A stretch of 64,000 bases of DNA, from the NCBI RefSeq assembly GCF_029846175.1, contig NZ_JARWAC010000010.1:62001-126000 (forward strand). The letters run 5' to 3'. A program made the position numbers and the translations under genes. This document shows, in pieces, positions 1-8,719 of the stretch. Positions within the stretch are counted from its first letter, which is position 1; the number at the start of each line of letters is the position of its first letter. Source of the DNA: Sphaerisporangium sp. TRM90804 (GTDB lineage: Bacteria > Actinomycetota > Actinomycetes > Streptosporangiales > Streptosporangiaceae). The notes under the pieces are model-generated. The model was not told the DNA's origin and did no database searches. It saw only the letters and a program-made list of their open reading frames with translations.

Positions 1-1269
1 CCCGGCTGGTCGTGGGCCGGCGTCCTGCCGTACTTCAAGAGCCTGGAGCGTACGGGGATCGGCGGGCCGAGCCGGGGCGGCGAAGGGCTGATCAGCGTCG
101 GACTGCCGCGTGAGCGCGACGAGCTGTGCGACGCGTTCCTGCTGGCCGCGCAGAAAGCCGGATACCCGGAGAACCCCGACTACAACTCGGGTGACCAGGA
201 AGGATTCGGCTACTACCAGGTCAACCACGACGGCGGCCGCCGCTCGTCGGTCGCCGGGACGTATCTCCGCCGTGCGCTGCGCCGGCCCAACCTGACCGTG
301 CTCACCGACGCGCACGTCACCCGCCTCAGGTTCGAAGGCAAACGCTGCGTCGGCGTCACCTACCGCCACCGGGGCCGCAGCCGGCAGGCCGACTGCGGCC
401 GCGAGGTGATCGTCAGCGCCGGGACCGTCCAGTCGCCGCAACTGCTCGAACTGTCGGGGGTCGGCTCCGCCGACGTGCTCGCCGCTGCCGGCGTGCCGGT
501 CGTGCACCACCTGCCAGGGGTGGGCGAGCACTTCCGCGACCACTACGCGTCCCGGCTGCGCTGGCGGGTCACCCGTCCCATCACGTTCAACGAGCGCTCG
601 CGCGGCCTGCGCCTGGCCCGCGAGGTCGCGACGTACCTGACGCGCCGCCGCGGCCTGCTCAGCCTTCCCATCGCGCTCGGCCACGGCTTCGTCCGCTCGT
701 CCGACGCCGAGCCGCGGCCCGACATCCAGTTCCACTTCGCTCCGGCCAGCTACGGCGCGGGAGCGACCCGGCGGCTCGACACCGCTCCCGGTATGACCGT
801 CGGCGTCTATCCGCTGCGGCCGGAGTCCGCCGGGTCCATCCACATCAGGTCCGCCGACGCGACGGCCCCTCCGGCGATCCGGCCGCGTTTCCTCGCCGAC
901 GAGGCCGACCGCGCGCGGCTGGTCGCCGGGATGCGCATCGCGCGCCGCGTCGTCGGGGATCCGGCGCTCGACGCGTTCCGCGCGTTCGAGCTGATCCCGG
1001 GGAAGGACGTCCAGACCGACGACGAACTGGTCGCCTACGCGCGGGAGAACGGCGACACGTCCTACCACCCGGTGGGGACGTGCCGGATGGGTGTGGGCCC
1101 GATGTCCGTCGTCGACCACCGGCTGCGCGTCCACGGCCTGTCCGGGCTGCGCGTGATCGACGCGTCGGTGATGCCGGCCATGGTCTCGGGCAACACGAAC
1201 GCCGCGAGCATGATGATCGGCGAAAAAGGCGCGGCCCTGGTTACCGCCGACTCGAGGGAGAACGCGTGA
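1..1269 (+). CDS. GMC-family FAD oxidoreductase, 5' end outside window
   Basis: The frame is open from the first base, so the N-terminal FAD-binding part (GxGxxG) lies outside the window; 422 residues are visible. The remainder reads as a glucose-methanol-choline oxidoreductase. There is a W-x-x-VLPYFK segment near the start, an internal IVSAGTVQSPQLLELSGVG signature (GMC signature 2), and a C-terminal half with SYHPVGTCRMG followed by VIDASVMPAMVSGNTNAA, where the catalytic His and the FAD-contacting Asn fall in this family. Members oxidise alcohols or aldehydes with FAD. The stop overlaps the next start (GTGA), so it is the first visible gene of the biosynthetic operon. Its substrate cannot be read from sequence; an alcohol oxidation on the pathway intermediate is the inference. 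Confidence 0.9.
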   Translation, partial: PGWSWAGVLPYFKSLERTGIGGPSRGGEGLISVGLPRERDELCDAFLLAAQKAGYPENPDYNSGDQEGFGYYQVNHDGGRRSSVAGTYLRRALRRPNLTVLTDAHVTRLRFEGKRCVGVTYRHRGRSRQADCGREVIVSAGTVQSPQLLELSGVGSADVLAAAGVPVVHHLPGVGEHFRDHYASRLRWRVTRPITFNERSRGLRLAREVATYLTRRRGLLSLPIALGHGFVRSSDAEPRPDIQFHFAPASYGAGATRRLDTAPGMTVGVYPLRPESAGSIHIRSADATAPPAIRPRFLADEADRARLVAGMRIARRVVGDPALDAFRAFELIPGKDVQTDDELVAYARENGDTSYHPVGTCRMGVGPMSVVDHRLRVHGLSGLRVIDASVMPAMVSGNTNAASMMIGEKGAALVTADSRENA

Positions 1270-2603
1270 GGTTCGACTACGTACGCAACAAGGCCGCCGC
1301 CGGGACGTACCGCCACTGGCGCGGCGCCTTCTGGCCGCCGTCCGCGGCCTACCGGCTGGCGTGCCTCGACCTCGCGGCCGAGACGCCGGACCTCGGCGGA
1401 GGTCTCCTCACCGGGCTGGCCGCGCTGAAGACGGTCGTCGACGCCGACTGGCAGCACGTCAAGGAGACGGCGGCGGAGGACACGCGGCGGTTCCACGCTC
1501 CGGCGCTGGTCGCCTCCGCCATGCGTGACATCGCCAAGCACCTGCCGGACGACGCCGACCGGCGCGCGCTCGCGCTGCGCGCCGACGCCGTCGAGCACGG
1601 CTACACGACCGAGGCGTTGTGCGAGCTCGCGGAGCTGCGTGAGGACGTGACGCTCGTCGCCAATCACCTCGGCACCTGGTCGGGCAAGGACCCCGGCGGG
1701 CTGCCGACGGCGTTCGCCTGCCGGCGCGACGAGACGGGACAGCGGTTCGTGGACGCCGCGCTCGCCGAGCGCGACAAGGTCGAGCCGTTCCTGCGCACGC
1801 TCATGGTCGACCTCCGGCTCGGCGACCTGCCGGCGTTCGCCGCGACCCGGTTGTTCTTCATGGCCGGTGAGGGGAACCTGCACCCCAAGCACATCGCGTA
1901 CTTCCTGCCGGAGGACGAAGGCGTCGGCCGGTCGCCGTACATGAAGACCTACTACTTCCGCAACACCCACCGTGCCACCCTCGACACGGTGTCCGGGCCG
2001 CTCTCCGCGCGGTACGTGCGCGGGGGGAACGGCTTCGATCCGGCGGACGAGCGGTTCGCCGGCATTCCGACGCTCGGTGTGCTCAGCCACGAGTTCGGCC
2101 ACTTCGTGCACCGGCCGGCAACCGACTTCGGCCCGCTGCGGACCGCCGACAAATGGGCCGTCGGGGTGCTCCAGGAGACGGCCGCCGACGTGTTCGGCGT
2201 CCTGGTCCTCGCCGAGGTGTGGGCCGAGCCGCTCGGGCTGGACAAGGCCGACGTCATCGCGTACTACCTGGCCGAATGCCTGCGCTACGTGGACCGCGGC
2301 CTCGGAACGTTCCCCGACAGCGACGGCATGTTCCTCCAGCTGTCCTACCTGGCGCAGGTCGGCGCGCTCGCGCTCGACGGCCCCGTTCTCGTCGTCGAGC
2401 CGGACGTGGTGATCGCCGGGCTGCGGTCACTGGCCCGCTGCCTCGCCGAGGTCCTGCTGCTCCCCGGCCCCGGCCCCGCGCTCACCTTCCACGCCACGTA
2501 CGGCCCGGCGGAGCTCGGCCCGCTGAAGCCACTGGTCGAGGAGTTACGCCTCGGGCCCATGCGGTCCGTCGAGTACGTCCAGGAACACATCCATGTTCGT
2601 TGA
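1266..2603 (+). CDS. Zincin-like metalloprotein of unknown function in the biosynthetic operon
   Basis: 445 residues, GTG start overlapping the previous stop. The clearest motif is HEFGH at residues 275-279, with a candidate third ligand in QETAAD (Glu304), the HExxH...E layout of gluzincin-type metalloproteases. No signal peptide or membrane segment is seen, so it is probably cytoplasmic. I do not recognise a characterised family with confidence; it resembles actinobacterial DUF proteins with the same motif. In this context it could act as an amide hydrolase or trim a protected intermediate, but that is inference. It is translationally coupled to the GMC gene and overlaps the following ligase by 11 nt. 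Confidence 0.8.
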   Translation: MRFDYVRNKAAAGTYRHWRGAFWPPSAAYRLACLDLAAETPDLGGGLLTGLAALKTVVDADWQHVKETAAEDTRRFHAPALVASAMRDIAKHLPDDADRRALALRADAVEHGYTTEALCELAELREDVTLVANHLGTWSGKDPGGLPTAFACRRDETGQRFVDAALAERDKVEPFLRTLMVDLRLGDLPAFAATRLFFMAGEGNLHPKHIAYFLPEDEGVGRSPYMKTYYFRNTHRATLDTVSGPLSARYVRGGNGFDPADERFAGIPTLGVLSHEFGHFVHRPATDFGPLRTADKWAVGVLQETAADVFGVLVLAEVWAEPLGLDKADVIAYYLAECLRYVDRGLGTFPDSDGMFLQLSYLAQVGALALDGPVLVVEPDVVIAGLRSLARCLAEVLLLPGPGPALTFHATYGPAELGPLKPLVEELRLGPMRSVEYVQEHIHVR

Positions 2604-4095
2604 CTCCTTGGTGGACAAGCTCGCCGAGCATCCCGCGCAGCGGATGCGGTTCGTGGCGCGCGACAGGACCACGCTGGTCAAGACGTACGGCGAGCTCCAC
2701 GACGACGCCGTCCGGCTCATGTGCGAGCTGCGCGACAGCGGCCTCGGCCCGGGTGACCTCGTCGGTGTGCTCGGCCCGAACTCCTACGAGTGGATCCTCG
2801 CCGACCTCGCGCTGCTCGCGCTCGGCTGCGTCCCCGTCGCCATCCCCGCGGAGAACCGTCACGAACCGGCGGAGATCGGCGCGTTCGTCGAGCGCTACCG
2901 ACTGGCCGCGCTGCTGATGACCCGGCCGCTCCCCGGCGAGGCCGGCCTGCCGGCGGCCACCGCGGTCCTGTCCGAACGGCCGGTCAAGCTCGGCCCGGCG
3001 CGGCACGACGACGTCCCGGCGCTGCCGCCTGGAGTGCGCACGATCGCGTTCTCCTCGGGGACCGCCGGGACGCAGAAGGGCCTGATGCTCACCGACGACG
3101 GCATCGCCAACACCGTCGAGCTGTCGGCCCGCCGGTGGCGGATCACGACGGACGACGACATCTTGATCGTGATGCCGTACTCGAACTTCCAGCAGCGCTA
3201 CCTCACCTACCTCGCGATCTGGACGGGCTGCGCGGCCACCGTCGTCCCGCCGGAGATCATGTTCCAGACGCTCAAGGTCGTGGAACCCACGATCATCCTC
3301 GGCCCGCCGTCCTTCTTCGAAGTGCTCCACAACCGTGTCATGGCCGCCGACCCGGCCGAGCGCATGGACAAGGGCCGCGGATGGCTGTCGATGTACGGGT
3401 CGCGGGTGCGGCTCATGTACACCGGGTCCGCGCCGGTGCCGCCGGCCATGGTGACCCTGTTCCAGGAGCTCGGCGCGCCGCTGTACGAGATCTACGGCAG
3501 CACCGAGATCGGCTGGATCGCCATGAACGTGCCGGGTGCGGCCAGGGCCGGCACGGCGGGACGGCCCGTGGACGGCGTCACCGTCGAGCTCGGTGACGGC
3601 GGCGAGGTCGTCGTGCGCGCCGAACGGCCGCAGGTCGCCGGGTACGTGTACGAAGGCGTCGAGACGCAGGACGCCGTCTTCCTCCCCGACGGCAGGATCG
3701 TCACCGGCGACCTCGGGGTCCTTGAGGACGGCTTCCTGCGGCTCACCGGCCGCAAGAACAACGTGATCATCACCCGGAGCGGTGTGAAGATCAACCCGGC
3801 CGAGCTTGAGGCCGGCGTCGAACGCGCCTTTCCCGGCGTCCGCGCCATGGTGGCCCTGCCGGACGGCGCCGCGCTGCTCGCCTGCGTCGTCTGGCTGGAC
3901 GACCCGGGCAAGGCGGCCGAGGTCGAGGCGCACATCACCCGGATGAACGCGGACCACGAGCCGTCGCACCGCATCGCGACGACTCTCGTCCGCCCGGCGG
4001 AGGAGCTCACCGTGGAGAGCGGTCTGCTGACCAGGAACTTCAAGATCGACCGTGGCGCGGTCAGGCGCACCGTCTGGACGAGTGAGGACAGGTGA
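2593..4095 (+). CDS. AMP-forming acyl-CoA/acyl-ACP ligase
   Basis: 500 residues of the ANL adenylation superfamily. Visible core motifs in order: the phosphate loop FSSGTAGTQKGLML (A3), YGSTEIGW (A5), TGDLGVLEDGFLRLTGRKNN (A7-A8), and a near-C-terminal RNFKID Lys expected to contact the acyl-adenylate (A10). The gene ends 4 nt into an acyl carrier protein gene (overlapping start), so the likely reaction is ATP-dependent loading of a carboxylic acid onto that carrier. The start ATG lies inside the previous gene with AGGAAC a few bases upstream. Substrate selectivity is not predictable by eye. Confidence 0.92.
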   Translation: MFVDSLVDKLAEHPAQRMRFVARDRTTLVKTYGELHDDAVRLMCELRDSGLGPGDLVGVLGPNSYEWILADLALLALGCVPVAIPAENRHEPAEIGAFVERYRLAALLMTRPLPGEAGLPAATAVLSERPVKLGPARHDDVPALPPGVRTIAFSSGTAGTQKGLMLTDDGIANTVELSARRWRITTDDDILIVMPYSNFQQRYLTYLAIWTGCAATVVPPEIMFQTLKVVEPTIILGPPSFFEVLHNRVMAADPAERMDKGRGWLSMYGSRVRLMYTGSAPVPPAMVTLFQELGAPLYEIYGSTEIGWIAMNVPGAARAGTAGRPVDGVTVELGDGGEVVVRAERPQVAGYVYEGVETQDAVFLPDGRIVTGDLGVLEDGFLRLTGRKNNVIITRSGVKINPAELEAGVERAFPGVRAMVALPDGAALLACVVWLDDPGKAAEVEAHITRMNADHEPSHRIATTLVRPAEELTVESGLLTRNFKIDRGAVRRTVWTSEDR

Positions 4096-4322
4096 CCGAG
4101 GACGAGCTCTGCCAGATCATCGCCGGCGTCCTGCCAGGCAAGGACGTCGCGCCGCACATGAGCCTCAGGAACGACCTCGGCGTCGACTCGATCGGTCTCA
4201 TGAGCATCGTGTTCGTCCTTGAGGAGCAGACCGGCATCGACACCATGAGCCACATCATGGAGTTCAGCGAGGCCGAGTACGTGCGCGACATCGTCGGCAT
4301 CTGCCTGAAGGCGGGCTCATGA
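4092..4322 (+). CDS. Acyl carrier protein 1
   Basis: 76 residues, GTG start overlapping the ligase stop. It has the classic carrier-protein helix-II motif DLGVDSIGLMS, whose Ser would receive the 4'-phosphopantetheine arm. Size and acidic composition fit a discrete type II carrier. It is sandwiched between the AMP ligase and an amidohydrolase with 4-nt overlaps, so it is presumably the partner loaded by that ligase. Confidence 0.93.
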   Translation: MTEDELCQIIAGVLPGKDVAPHMSLRNDLGVDSIGLMSIVFVLEEQTGIDTMSHIMEFSEAEYVRDIVGICLKAGS

Positions 4323-5242
4323 AGATCATTGACTTCCACTGCCACGTCGCGGCCGAGATGTGCTTCCCGCCGTCGTTCCGCGACGGGGTCATCGACAACA
4401 TGGCCGTGGCCATGCACGCGCGCGGCCTGCCGGCGCGCAAGGAACACCTGCGCCGCATGCACGACGCGACCCTCCAGGATCCGCTGTGCGACCAGCTCGT
4501 CAAGGAGATGGACGAGGCGGGGATCGACGAGGCCGTGCTGCTGATGCCGGACTTCACCTACGCGCTGAAGGACGGCACGCACACCATCGAGGAGATCGTC
4601 GACCACCACAAGGTGGTGACCGACCGGCACCCCGGCCGCTTCCGCGTCCTGGTGGGCGTCGACCCGCGGTGGGGGGCCGACGGGATCGCGCTGTTCGAAC
4701 GGGCCGTCGTCGAGTACGGCTTCGACGGGATGAAGCTCTACCCGCCGTGCGGCTACCGCCTCGACGACAAGGCGCTCTACCCGTTCTACGAGATCTGCGC
4801 GCAGCACCGGCTGCCGGTGCTTTCGCACATCGGCGCGACCTCCCCGGCCCTCGACTTCGAGATCGCGCTGCCGATCTACGTGGACCGGCCCGCGCGGGAC
4901 TTCCCCGGCGTGGACTTCGTGCTCGCGCACGGCAGCGTCCACTACCCCGACGAGTGCGCGATGCTCTGCAACAACCGGCCGAACGTCTACATCGACGCCA
5001 GCGGTTACGAGGCCCCCGACGGGGTGGCCGGGCTCAACCGGTTCTTCCGCCGCAACATCAACCACAAGGTGCTGTTCGGAACCGACTGGCCGATCTTCCG
5101 GTTGCAGGGCAAGCAGACCAACTTCGTGGAACGACTCACAGCCGAAGGAGCCTTCCCGGCTGAGATGACCCAGGCCGACCGCGACCTGTTCATGTGGAAA
5201 AACGCACAACGGCTCCTCGACAAGAAGGGTACGGGCAGATGA
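4319..5242 (+). CDS. Amidohydrolase-2 family enzyme (ACMSD/decarboxylase-like)
   Basis: 307 residues, ATGA overlap with the ACP gene. The N-terminus IIDFHCHVAAE supplies the HxH metal pair; later LSHIGA, LAHGS and GTDWPIF supply the His and Asp ligands typical of the amidohydrolase-2 TIM-barrel group. That group contains metal-dependent decarboxylases such as ACMSD and resorcylate decarboxylases as well as hydrolases. A decarboxylation or hydrolysis of an acyl intermediate would suit the pathway; which of the two is not decidable here. Confidence 0.88.
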   Translation: MKIIDFHCHVAAEMCFPPSFRDGVIDNMAVAMHARGLPARKEHLRRMHDATLQDPLCDQLVKEMDEAGIDEAVLLMPDFTYALKDGTHTIEEIVDHHKVVTDRHPGRFRVLVGVDPRWGADGIALFERAVVEYGFDGMKLYPPCGYRLDDKALYPFYEICAQHRLPVLSHIGATSPALDFEIALPIYVDRPARDFPGVDFVLAHGSVHYPDECAMLCNNRPNVYIDASGYEAPDGVAGLNRFFRRNINHKVLFGTDWPIFRLQGKQTNFVERLTAEGAFPAEMTQADRDLFMWKNAQRLLDKKGTGR

Positions 5243-6147
5243 CATCGTTGACCGATGGCCTCAGCGCCGAGCAGGTCCAGTTCTTCAAGGACAACGGCTA
5301 CGTTGGCCCCTTCGATCTGTACGAGCCCGGCGAGGCTCAGAGGATCTGGAGCAAGGCCATGATCGAGATGGCGCTGTCGAAGAACAAGCCGCACAACTCG
5401 ACGATCATCAACTATGACCGGCACCTGGACTGCGACACGCTCTCCGAGCACATCTCGCGGCCCGAGATCGTGAACAAGCTGCGCTCACTCCTCGGCGAGG
5501 ACATCATCTGCTGGAAGTCCAACATCTTCCAGAAGCAGCCGGGTGACGCCGGCACCGGCTGGCACCAGGTCGAGAAGTACATCGTCGGCGAGACCACGAC
5601 CGCCGCCACGCCCTCACTGAACTTCGCCTACAGCCGCGACGACGACACGGTCCTCCAGGACGTCAGCGTCTGGACCGCCTTCTCCCCGGCCAGACGCGAG
5701 AACGGCTGCATGCGTTTCATCCGCGGCAGCCAGAAGCGCTGGTTCTACGACGAGAACAAGCGGCTCCACAAGAACCCGGAGCGCAAGACCGACTTCTTCG
5801 GCTACGACTACTCCGAGCTCCAGCTCGACCCGAGCTGGGACCCGGAGAAGGACGACGTCGTCGACATGGAGATGGAACCCGGCCAGTTCGTCCTGTTCGT
5901 CGAGAAATGCGTCCACGGGTCCCTGCCGAACATCAGCGACCAGACCCGCCTCGGCTACGCCTCCAGGTACGTGATCCCGCAGACCAAGGTGTACGAGCAC
6001 GTGGACAAGCTGGTCGAGTTCGGCGACGAGATCAGCCTCGACTACCACGGCTGCGTCCTGGTCTCCGGCGAGGACAGGTACGGCTACAACCGGATCTACA
6101 CCAAGAACCTCAACGGCTACGAGTTCAGGCGGGTGGCCAATGCCTGA
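5239..6147 (+). CDS. SyrB2-like Fe(II)/2-oxoglutarate enzyme, candidate carrier-protein halogenase
   Basis: 302 residues of the phytanoyl-CoA dioxygenase superfamily. From memory it matches the SyrB2/CytC3 halogenase branch segment by segment: PGDAGTGWHQ, VWTAFSPARRENGCMRFI, FFGYDY, MEMEPGQFVLF, and LGYASRYV. The proximal metal His is His109 and the distal His226 (CVHGS). At residue 111, where hydroxylases have Asp/Glu and SyrB2-type halogenases Ala or Gly, there is Val (WHQV). Loss of the carboxylate opens an iron site for halide in known halogenases. It lies directly before a second carrier protein, consistent with action on a tethered substrate. Halogenation is inferred; Val at this position is unusual and the protein could also be a variant hydroxylase or inactive. 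Confidence 0.85.
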   Translation: MTSLTDGLSAEQVQFFKDNGYVGPFDLYEPGEAQRIWSKAMIEMALSKNKPHNSTIINYDRHLDCDTLSEHISRPEIVNKLRSLLGEDIICWKSNIFQKQPGDAGTGWHQVEKYIVGETTTAATPSLNFAYSRDDDTVLQDVSVWTAFSPARRENGCMRFIRGSQKRWFYDENKRLHKNPERKTDFFGYDYSELQLDPSWDPEKDDVVDMEMEPGQFVLFVEKCVHGSLPNISDQTRLGYASRYVIPQTKVYEHVDKLVEFGDEISLDYHGCVLVSGEDRYGYNRIYTKNLNGYEFRRVANA

Positions 6148-6418
6148 GATCGACGACCGGCTGAGGAACTTCGTCGACTTCCTCGGCACCCAGCCGATGG
6201 CGCCGGACCTCACCTACGACGAGGTCGCGCAGAGCACCTCACGCGCCGAACTCGGCATCAGCTCGCTCAACATCCTCATCCTCGTCAACAACTACATCGA
6301 GGAGAAGGCCGATGGGAAGATCGCGCTGCGTCCCGAGTGGGTGCCGATGCTCGACGAGGTCGAAGGCATCCTGTCGGTGATCGAGGAGATCGACGCCGGC
6401 GCGCCGGTCGAGGTCTGA
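6140..6418 (+). CDS. Acyl carrier protein 2
   Basis: 92 residues starting inside the halogenase-like gene. Carrier fold with ELGISSLNILILV, where the second Ser of GISSL sits in the phosphopantetheine position; the Asp usual just before it (DSL) is Ser. It is flanked by the SyrB2-like enzyme and a KAS III-like enzyme. The natural reading is that acyl-ACP2 is the substrate for iron-dependent modification and then for condensation or transfer. Two distinct carriers in one short operon suggest two separately loaded building blocks. Confidence 0.85.
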   Translation: MPEIDDRLRNFVDFLGTQPMAPDLTYDEVAQSTSRAELGISSLNILILVNNYIEEKADGKIALRPEWVPMLDEVEGILSVIEEIDAGAPVEV

Positions 6419-7324
6419 GTGGCGGCCATCGGGTCCTTCGCCTGCGTCACCGGTCACGCCGAAGGCCGTCCTGAGGACATCCCCGGGTTCGAGGACCTGT
6501 GGCGCGCGGTGTCGCCGGACACCGCGTTCGCCGCGATGGGGACAGGCACGTACCGGAAGATGACCGGGCCGGTCACCCCGTACATCGTGGACTGCGTGGC
6601 GAAGGTGCTGAGCGAGCACGGCGTCGGCGCGGCCGAGGTGGACCGGCTCGTGCTCGCGACCTCCGACGGCGTGCTCGGCCTGCTCGGCAGGGACGTCGCC
6701 GTCGACGTCATTCGCGCCGCCGGGCTCACCGCGTGCGTTCCCGCGATCGTGTCGCTCCAGCAGTGCTGCAGCTCCATCGAGGCCCTGCGGTACGCCTGGG
6801 GCCTGGCCGGCGCGGACGCGCGCAACGTCGTACTGGTGGCGCTGGACTTCACACCGGACGACCGCGACCGGGTGAAGTCCTTCGCTGTCTTCGGTGACGC
6901 CGTGGCCGGCTGCCTCATCAGCCGTGACCACGCCGGCCTCACGCTCGCGGGGACCGGTGTCGCCGCCGACTTCTCCGGCATGGTCGGCGAGGACACGTTC
7001 GCGACCCGGCAGTCGGTGGCGCGGGCCGCGCTCGGCCAGGCGTACGGCCAGGCCGGACGCACGCCGGAGGACGTCGTGAAGATCTTCACTTCGAGCCTGT
7101 TCGCACCCATCGCGACCTTCAACGGGATGGCCGCCGGACAGGCCCGCGGGAAGCTCCACTTCCAGGAGCCGATGACCCGGTACGGTCATTGCGGCAACGC
7201 CGACTGGCTGATCAATCTCATGGACTACAACCACAAGACCGGCCTGGAGCCAGGAGCTCTCTACCTCGCGCAGGCCTCCGCGCCGGGCTTCTTCGCGTGC
7301 GCCCTATTGGAGGCAAGTACATGA
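6419..7324 (+). CDS. KAS III-like ketosynthase/acyltransferase
   Basis: 301 residues, GTG start directly abutting the ACP2 stop. Thiolase fold with the nucleophile region SLQQCCSSIEALRYA (Cys116 or Cys117, close to Cys112 of FabH) and the C-terminal YGHCGNADWLINL carrying the Asn position. The His-containing hQAN segment is not recognisable: the equivalent stretch reads FTSSLFAPIATFN, so a normal decarboxylating triad may be incomplete. KAS III homologues lacking the full triad often work as acyltransferases or ester/amide formers. Probable role: transfer or condensation of the ACP-bound unit. Confidence 0.85.
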   Translation: MAAIGSFACVTGHAEGRPEDIPGFEDLWRAVSPDTAFAAMGTGTYRKMTGPVTPYIVDCVAKVLSEHGVGAAEVDRLVLATSDGVLGLLGRDVAVDVIRAAGLTACVPAIVSLQQCCSSIEALRYAWGLAGADARNVVLVALDFTPDDRDRVKSFAVFGDAVAGCLISRDHAGLTLAGTGVAADFSGMVGEDTFATRQSVARAALGQAYGQAGRTPEDVVKIFTSSLFAPIATFNGMAAGQARGKLHFQEPMTRYGHCGNADWLINLMDYNHKTGLEPGALYLAQASAPGFFACALLEAST

Positions 7325-7776
7325 AGATCGTGCTCGACGATCTCCGCGGCCCTGAGATCGCCGCGTTCCTGGAGGACCACCTGCGGGAGATGCACGCCAT
7401 CACCCCCTCCGAGAGTGTGTACGCACTCGACCTCGACCGGCTCCGGGTCCCGGAGGTCACGTTCTGGTCGGTGTACGACGGCGACCAGCTCGTCGCCTGC
7501 GGCGCGATCAAGCGCATCGACGGCACGCACGCCGAGATAAAGTCCATGCGCACCGCCTACGAGCGCCGGCGCGACGGCATCGCGAGCCTGCTCCTCACCC
7601 ACATGCTGGCGGAGGCCAAGGCGATGGGCATCGAACGGCTCAGCCTGGAGACCGGCGCGACCGAGCACTTCGAGCAGGCCAGGAAGCTGTACGAGAAGTT
7701 CGGCTTCGAAGCCTGCGGCCCGTTCGAAGGCTACGACCTCGACCCGCACAGCTACTACATGACCCGGACGATCTGA
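7321..7776 (+). CDS. GNAT-family N-acetyltransferase
   Basis: 151 residues overlapping the previous stop. A GNAT core is visible: a beta-strand WSVYDGDQLVACGAI, then a glycine-poor acetyl-CoA loop around YERRRDGIASLLLTHML, and the C-terminal ARKLYEKFGFEACGPF motif typical of the family. In a pathway with free-amine intermediates it may acetylate for protection or self-resistance. Co-operonic with the carrier-protein genes. Confidence 0.88.
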   Translation: MKIVLDDLRGPEIAAFLEDHLREMHAITPSESVYALDLDRLRVPEVTFWSVYDGDQLVACGAIKRIDGTHAEIKSMRTAYERRRDGIASLLLTHMLAEAKAMGIERLSLETGATEHFEQARKLYEKFGFEACGPFEGYDLDPHSYYMTRTI

Positions 7777-7780
7777 CGAC

Positions 7781-8719
7781 ATGAAGGACGACGTCCACGA
7801 CTACGACCAGCAGTTATACGACCGGTCGTTCCTCAACTGCTACCAGCGGCAGGCCATGGTCATGCTCGCCGAGCGTGTCCCCGACCTGCCGCTGACCTTC
7901 TACAACTGCCTGGTCGCCGGCGACGACATCGCCGACCAGGTCATCCGCCTCGGCCGGCCGAAGTACGACTTCCAGAGCGACCTCCTCGACCCCGCCGCGC
8001 TCGCACGCGTCGGGATCACCCGCGAGTACGTGCCGTTCGACACCTACGCGCAGGCACGCGAGCGCATCTTCGACACCGTCGAGCGCACCGGTTACGTGAT
8101 CCTGTTCATCGACGTCTACTACCTGCCGCACACCCCCGAGTACCGCACCGAGCACGTCGTCCACACGATCACCCTCACCTCCCACGCCGACGGCCTCTGG
8201 TCGATCCTCGACGACAACCAGGCCAGCGTGCTGTGCCGGTACGCCTATCCCGAGGACGTCGTCGCCGCGGCGTACGACAACGGCAGACTGCGGCACGTCA
8301 GCTGGTTCCCCGCCGGCCCGTACGACGCCGCCGCCGCGGCGGCCGGTTCGTCGGCGGCGTTCACCGAGGTCCTGCGGTCCTACGACGACACCTACGCGCT
8401 GCTCGACGGGGTCGCGGACCTGCTGGGGACACCGTGGATCGCCCCGGCGCGCACCATCGCTCTGCTGTACGACGCCTTCTCGGTGTACGAGGGCTCACGG
8501 GCCTGCCTGCGGGAGTTCACGAAGCGCCAACCGGCGTACGCGGACGCCGATCCGGCGCTCGCCGACCTCGTCGGCCGGTGCAGGAACATCAGGAACCAGC
8601 TGATGATCGGCAAGGCGATCGGCCGGGTGGACGCACCCCGCGTGGCCGCCGCGTGCGCGGAACTCCGCGCGGCCGAGGAGGACACGCTGAAGCGGCTGCG
8701 GGGACTGGGAGGACTCTGA
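7781..8719 (+). CDS. BtrH-like acyltransferase (butirosin H N-terminal domain family)
   Basis: 312 residues. The N-terminus has LNCYQRQAMVML (Cys-containing) and later a His-rich strand RTEHVVHTITL then SILDDNQASVLCRY. This is the papain-like layout of the BtrH-type domain that in butirosin biosynthesis moves an acyl group from a carrier protein to an amine of the aglycone. The C-terminal ~110 residues are helical, as in DUF4872-type fusions. Presence of two carriers and an ATP-grasp enzyme nearby supports the same kind of amide-forming offload. Family assignment is from recalled motifs, moderately sure. Confidence 0.7.
   Translation: MKDDVHDYDQQLYDRSFLNCYQRQAMVMLAERVPDLPLTFYNCLVAGDDIADQVIRLGRPKYDFQSDLLDPAALARVGITREYVPFDTYAQARERIFDTVERTGYVILFIDVYYLPHTPEYRTEHVVHTITLTSHADGLWSILDDNQASVLCRYAYPEDVVAAAYDNGRLRHVSWFPAGPYDAAAAAAGSSAAFTEVLRSYDDTYALLDGVADLLGTPWIAPARTIALLYDAFSVYEGSRACLREFTKRQPAYADADPALADLVGRCRNIRNQLMIGKAIGRVDAPRVAAACAELRAAEEDTLKRLRGLGGL

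Noticed and set aside
1062-2111. Long minus-strand ORF opposite the GMC and zincin genes
   Set aside because: It mirrors codon structure of the plus-strand genes, has low-complexity Arg/Val/Gly composition and no domain; high-GC antisense shadow.
2482-3969. 495-codon minus-strand ORF opposite the AMP ligase
   Set aside because: The plus strand carries all adenylation motifs; the antisense product is compositionally biased with no motif.
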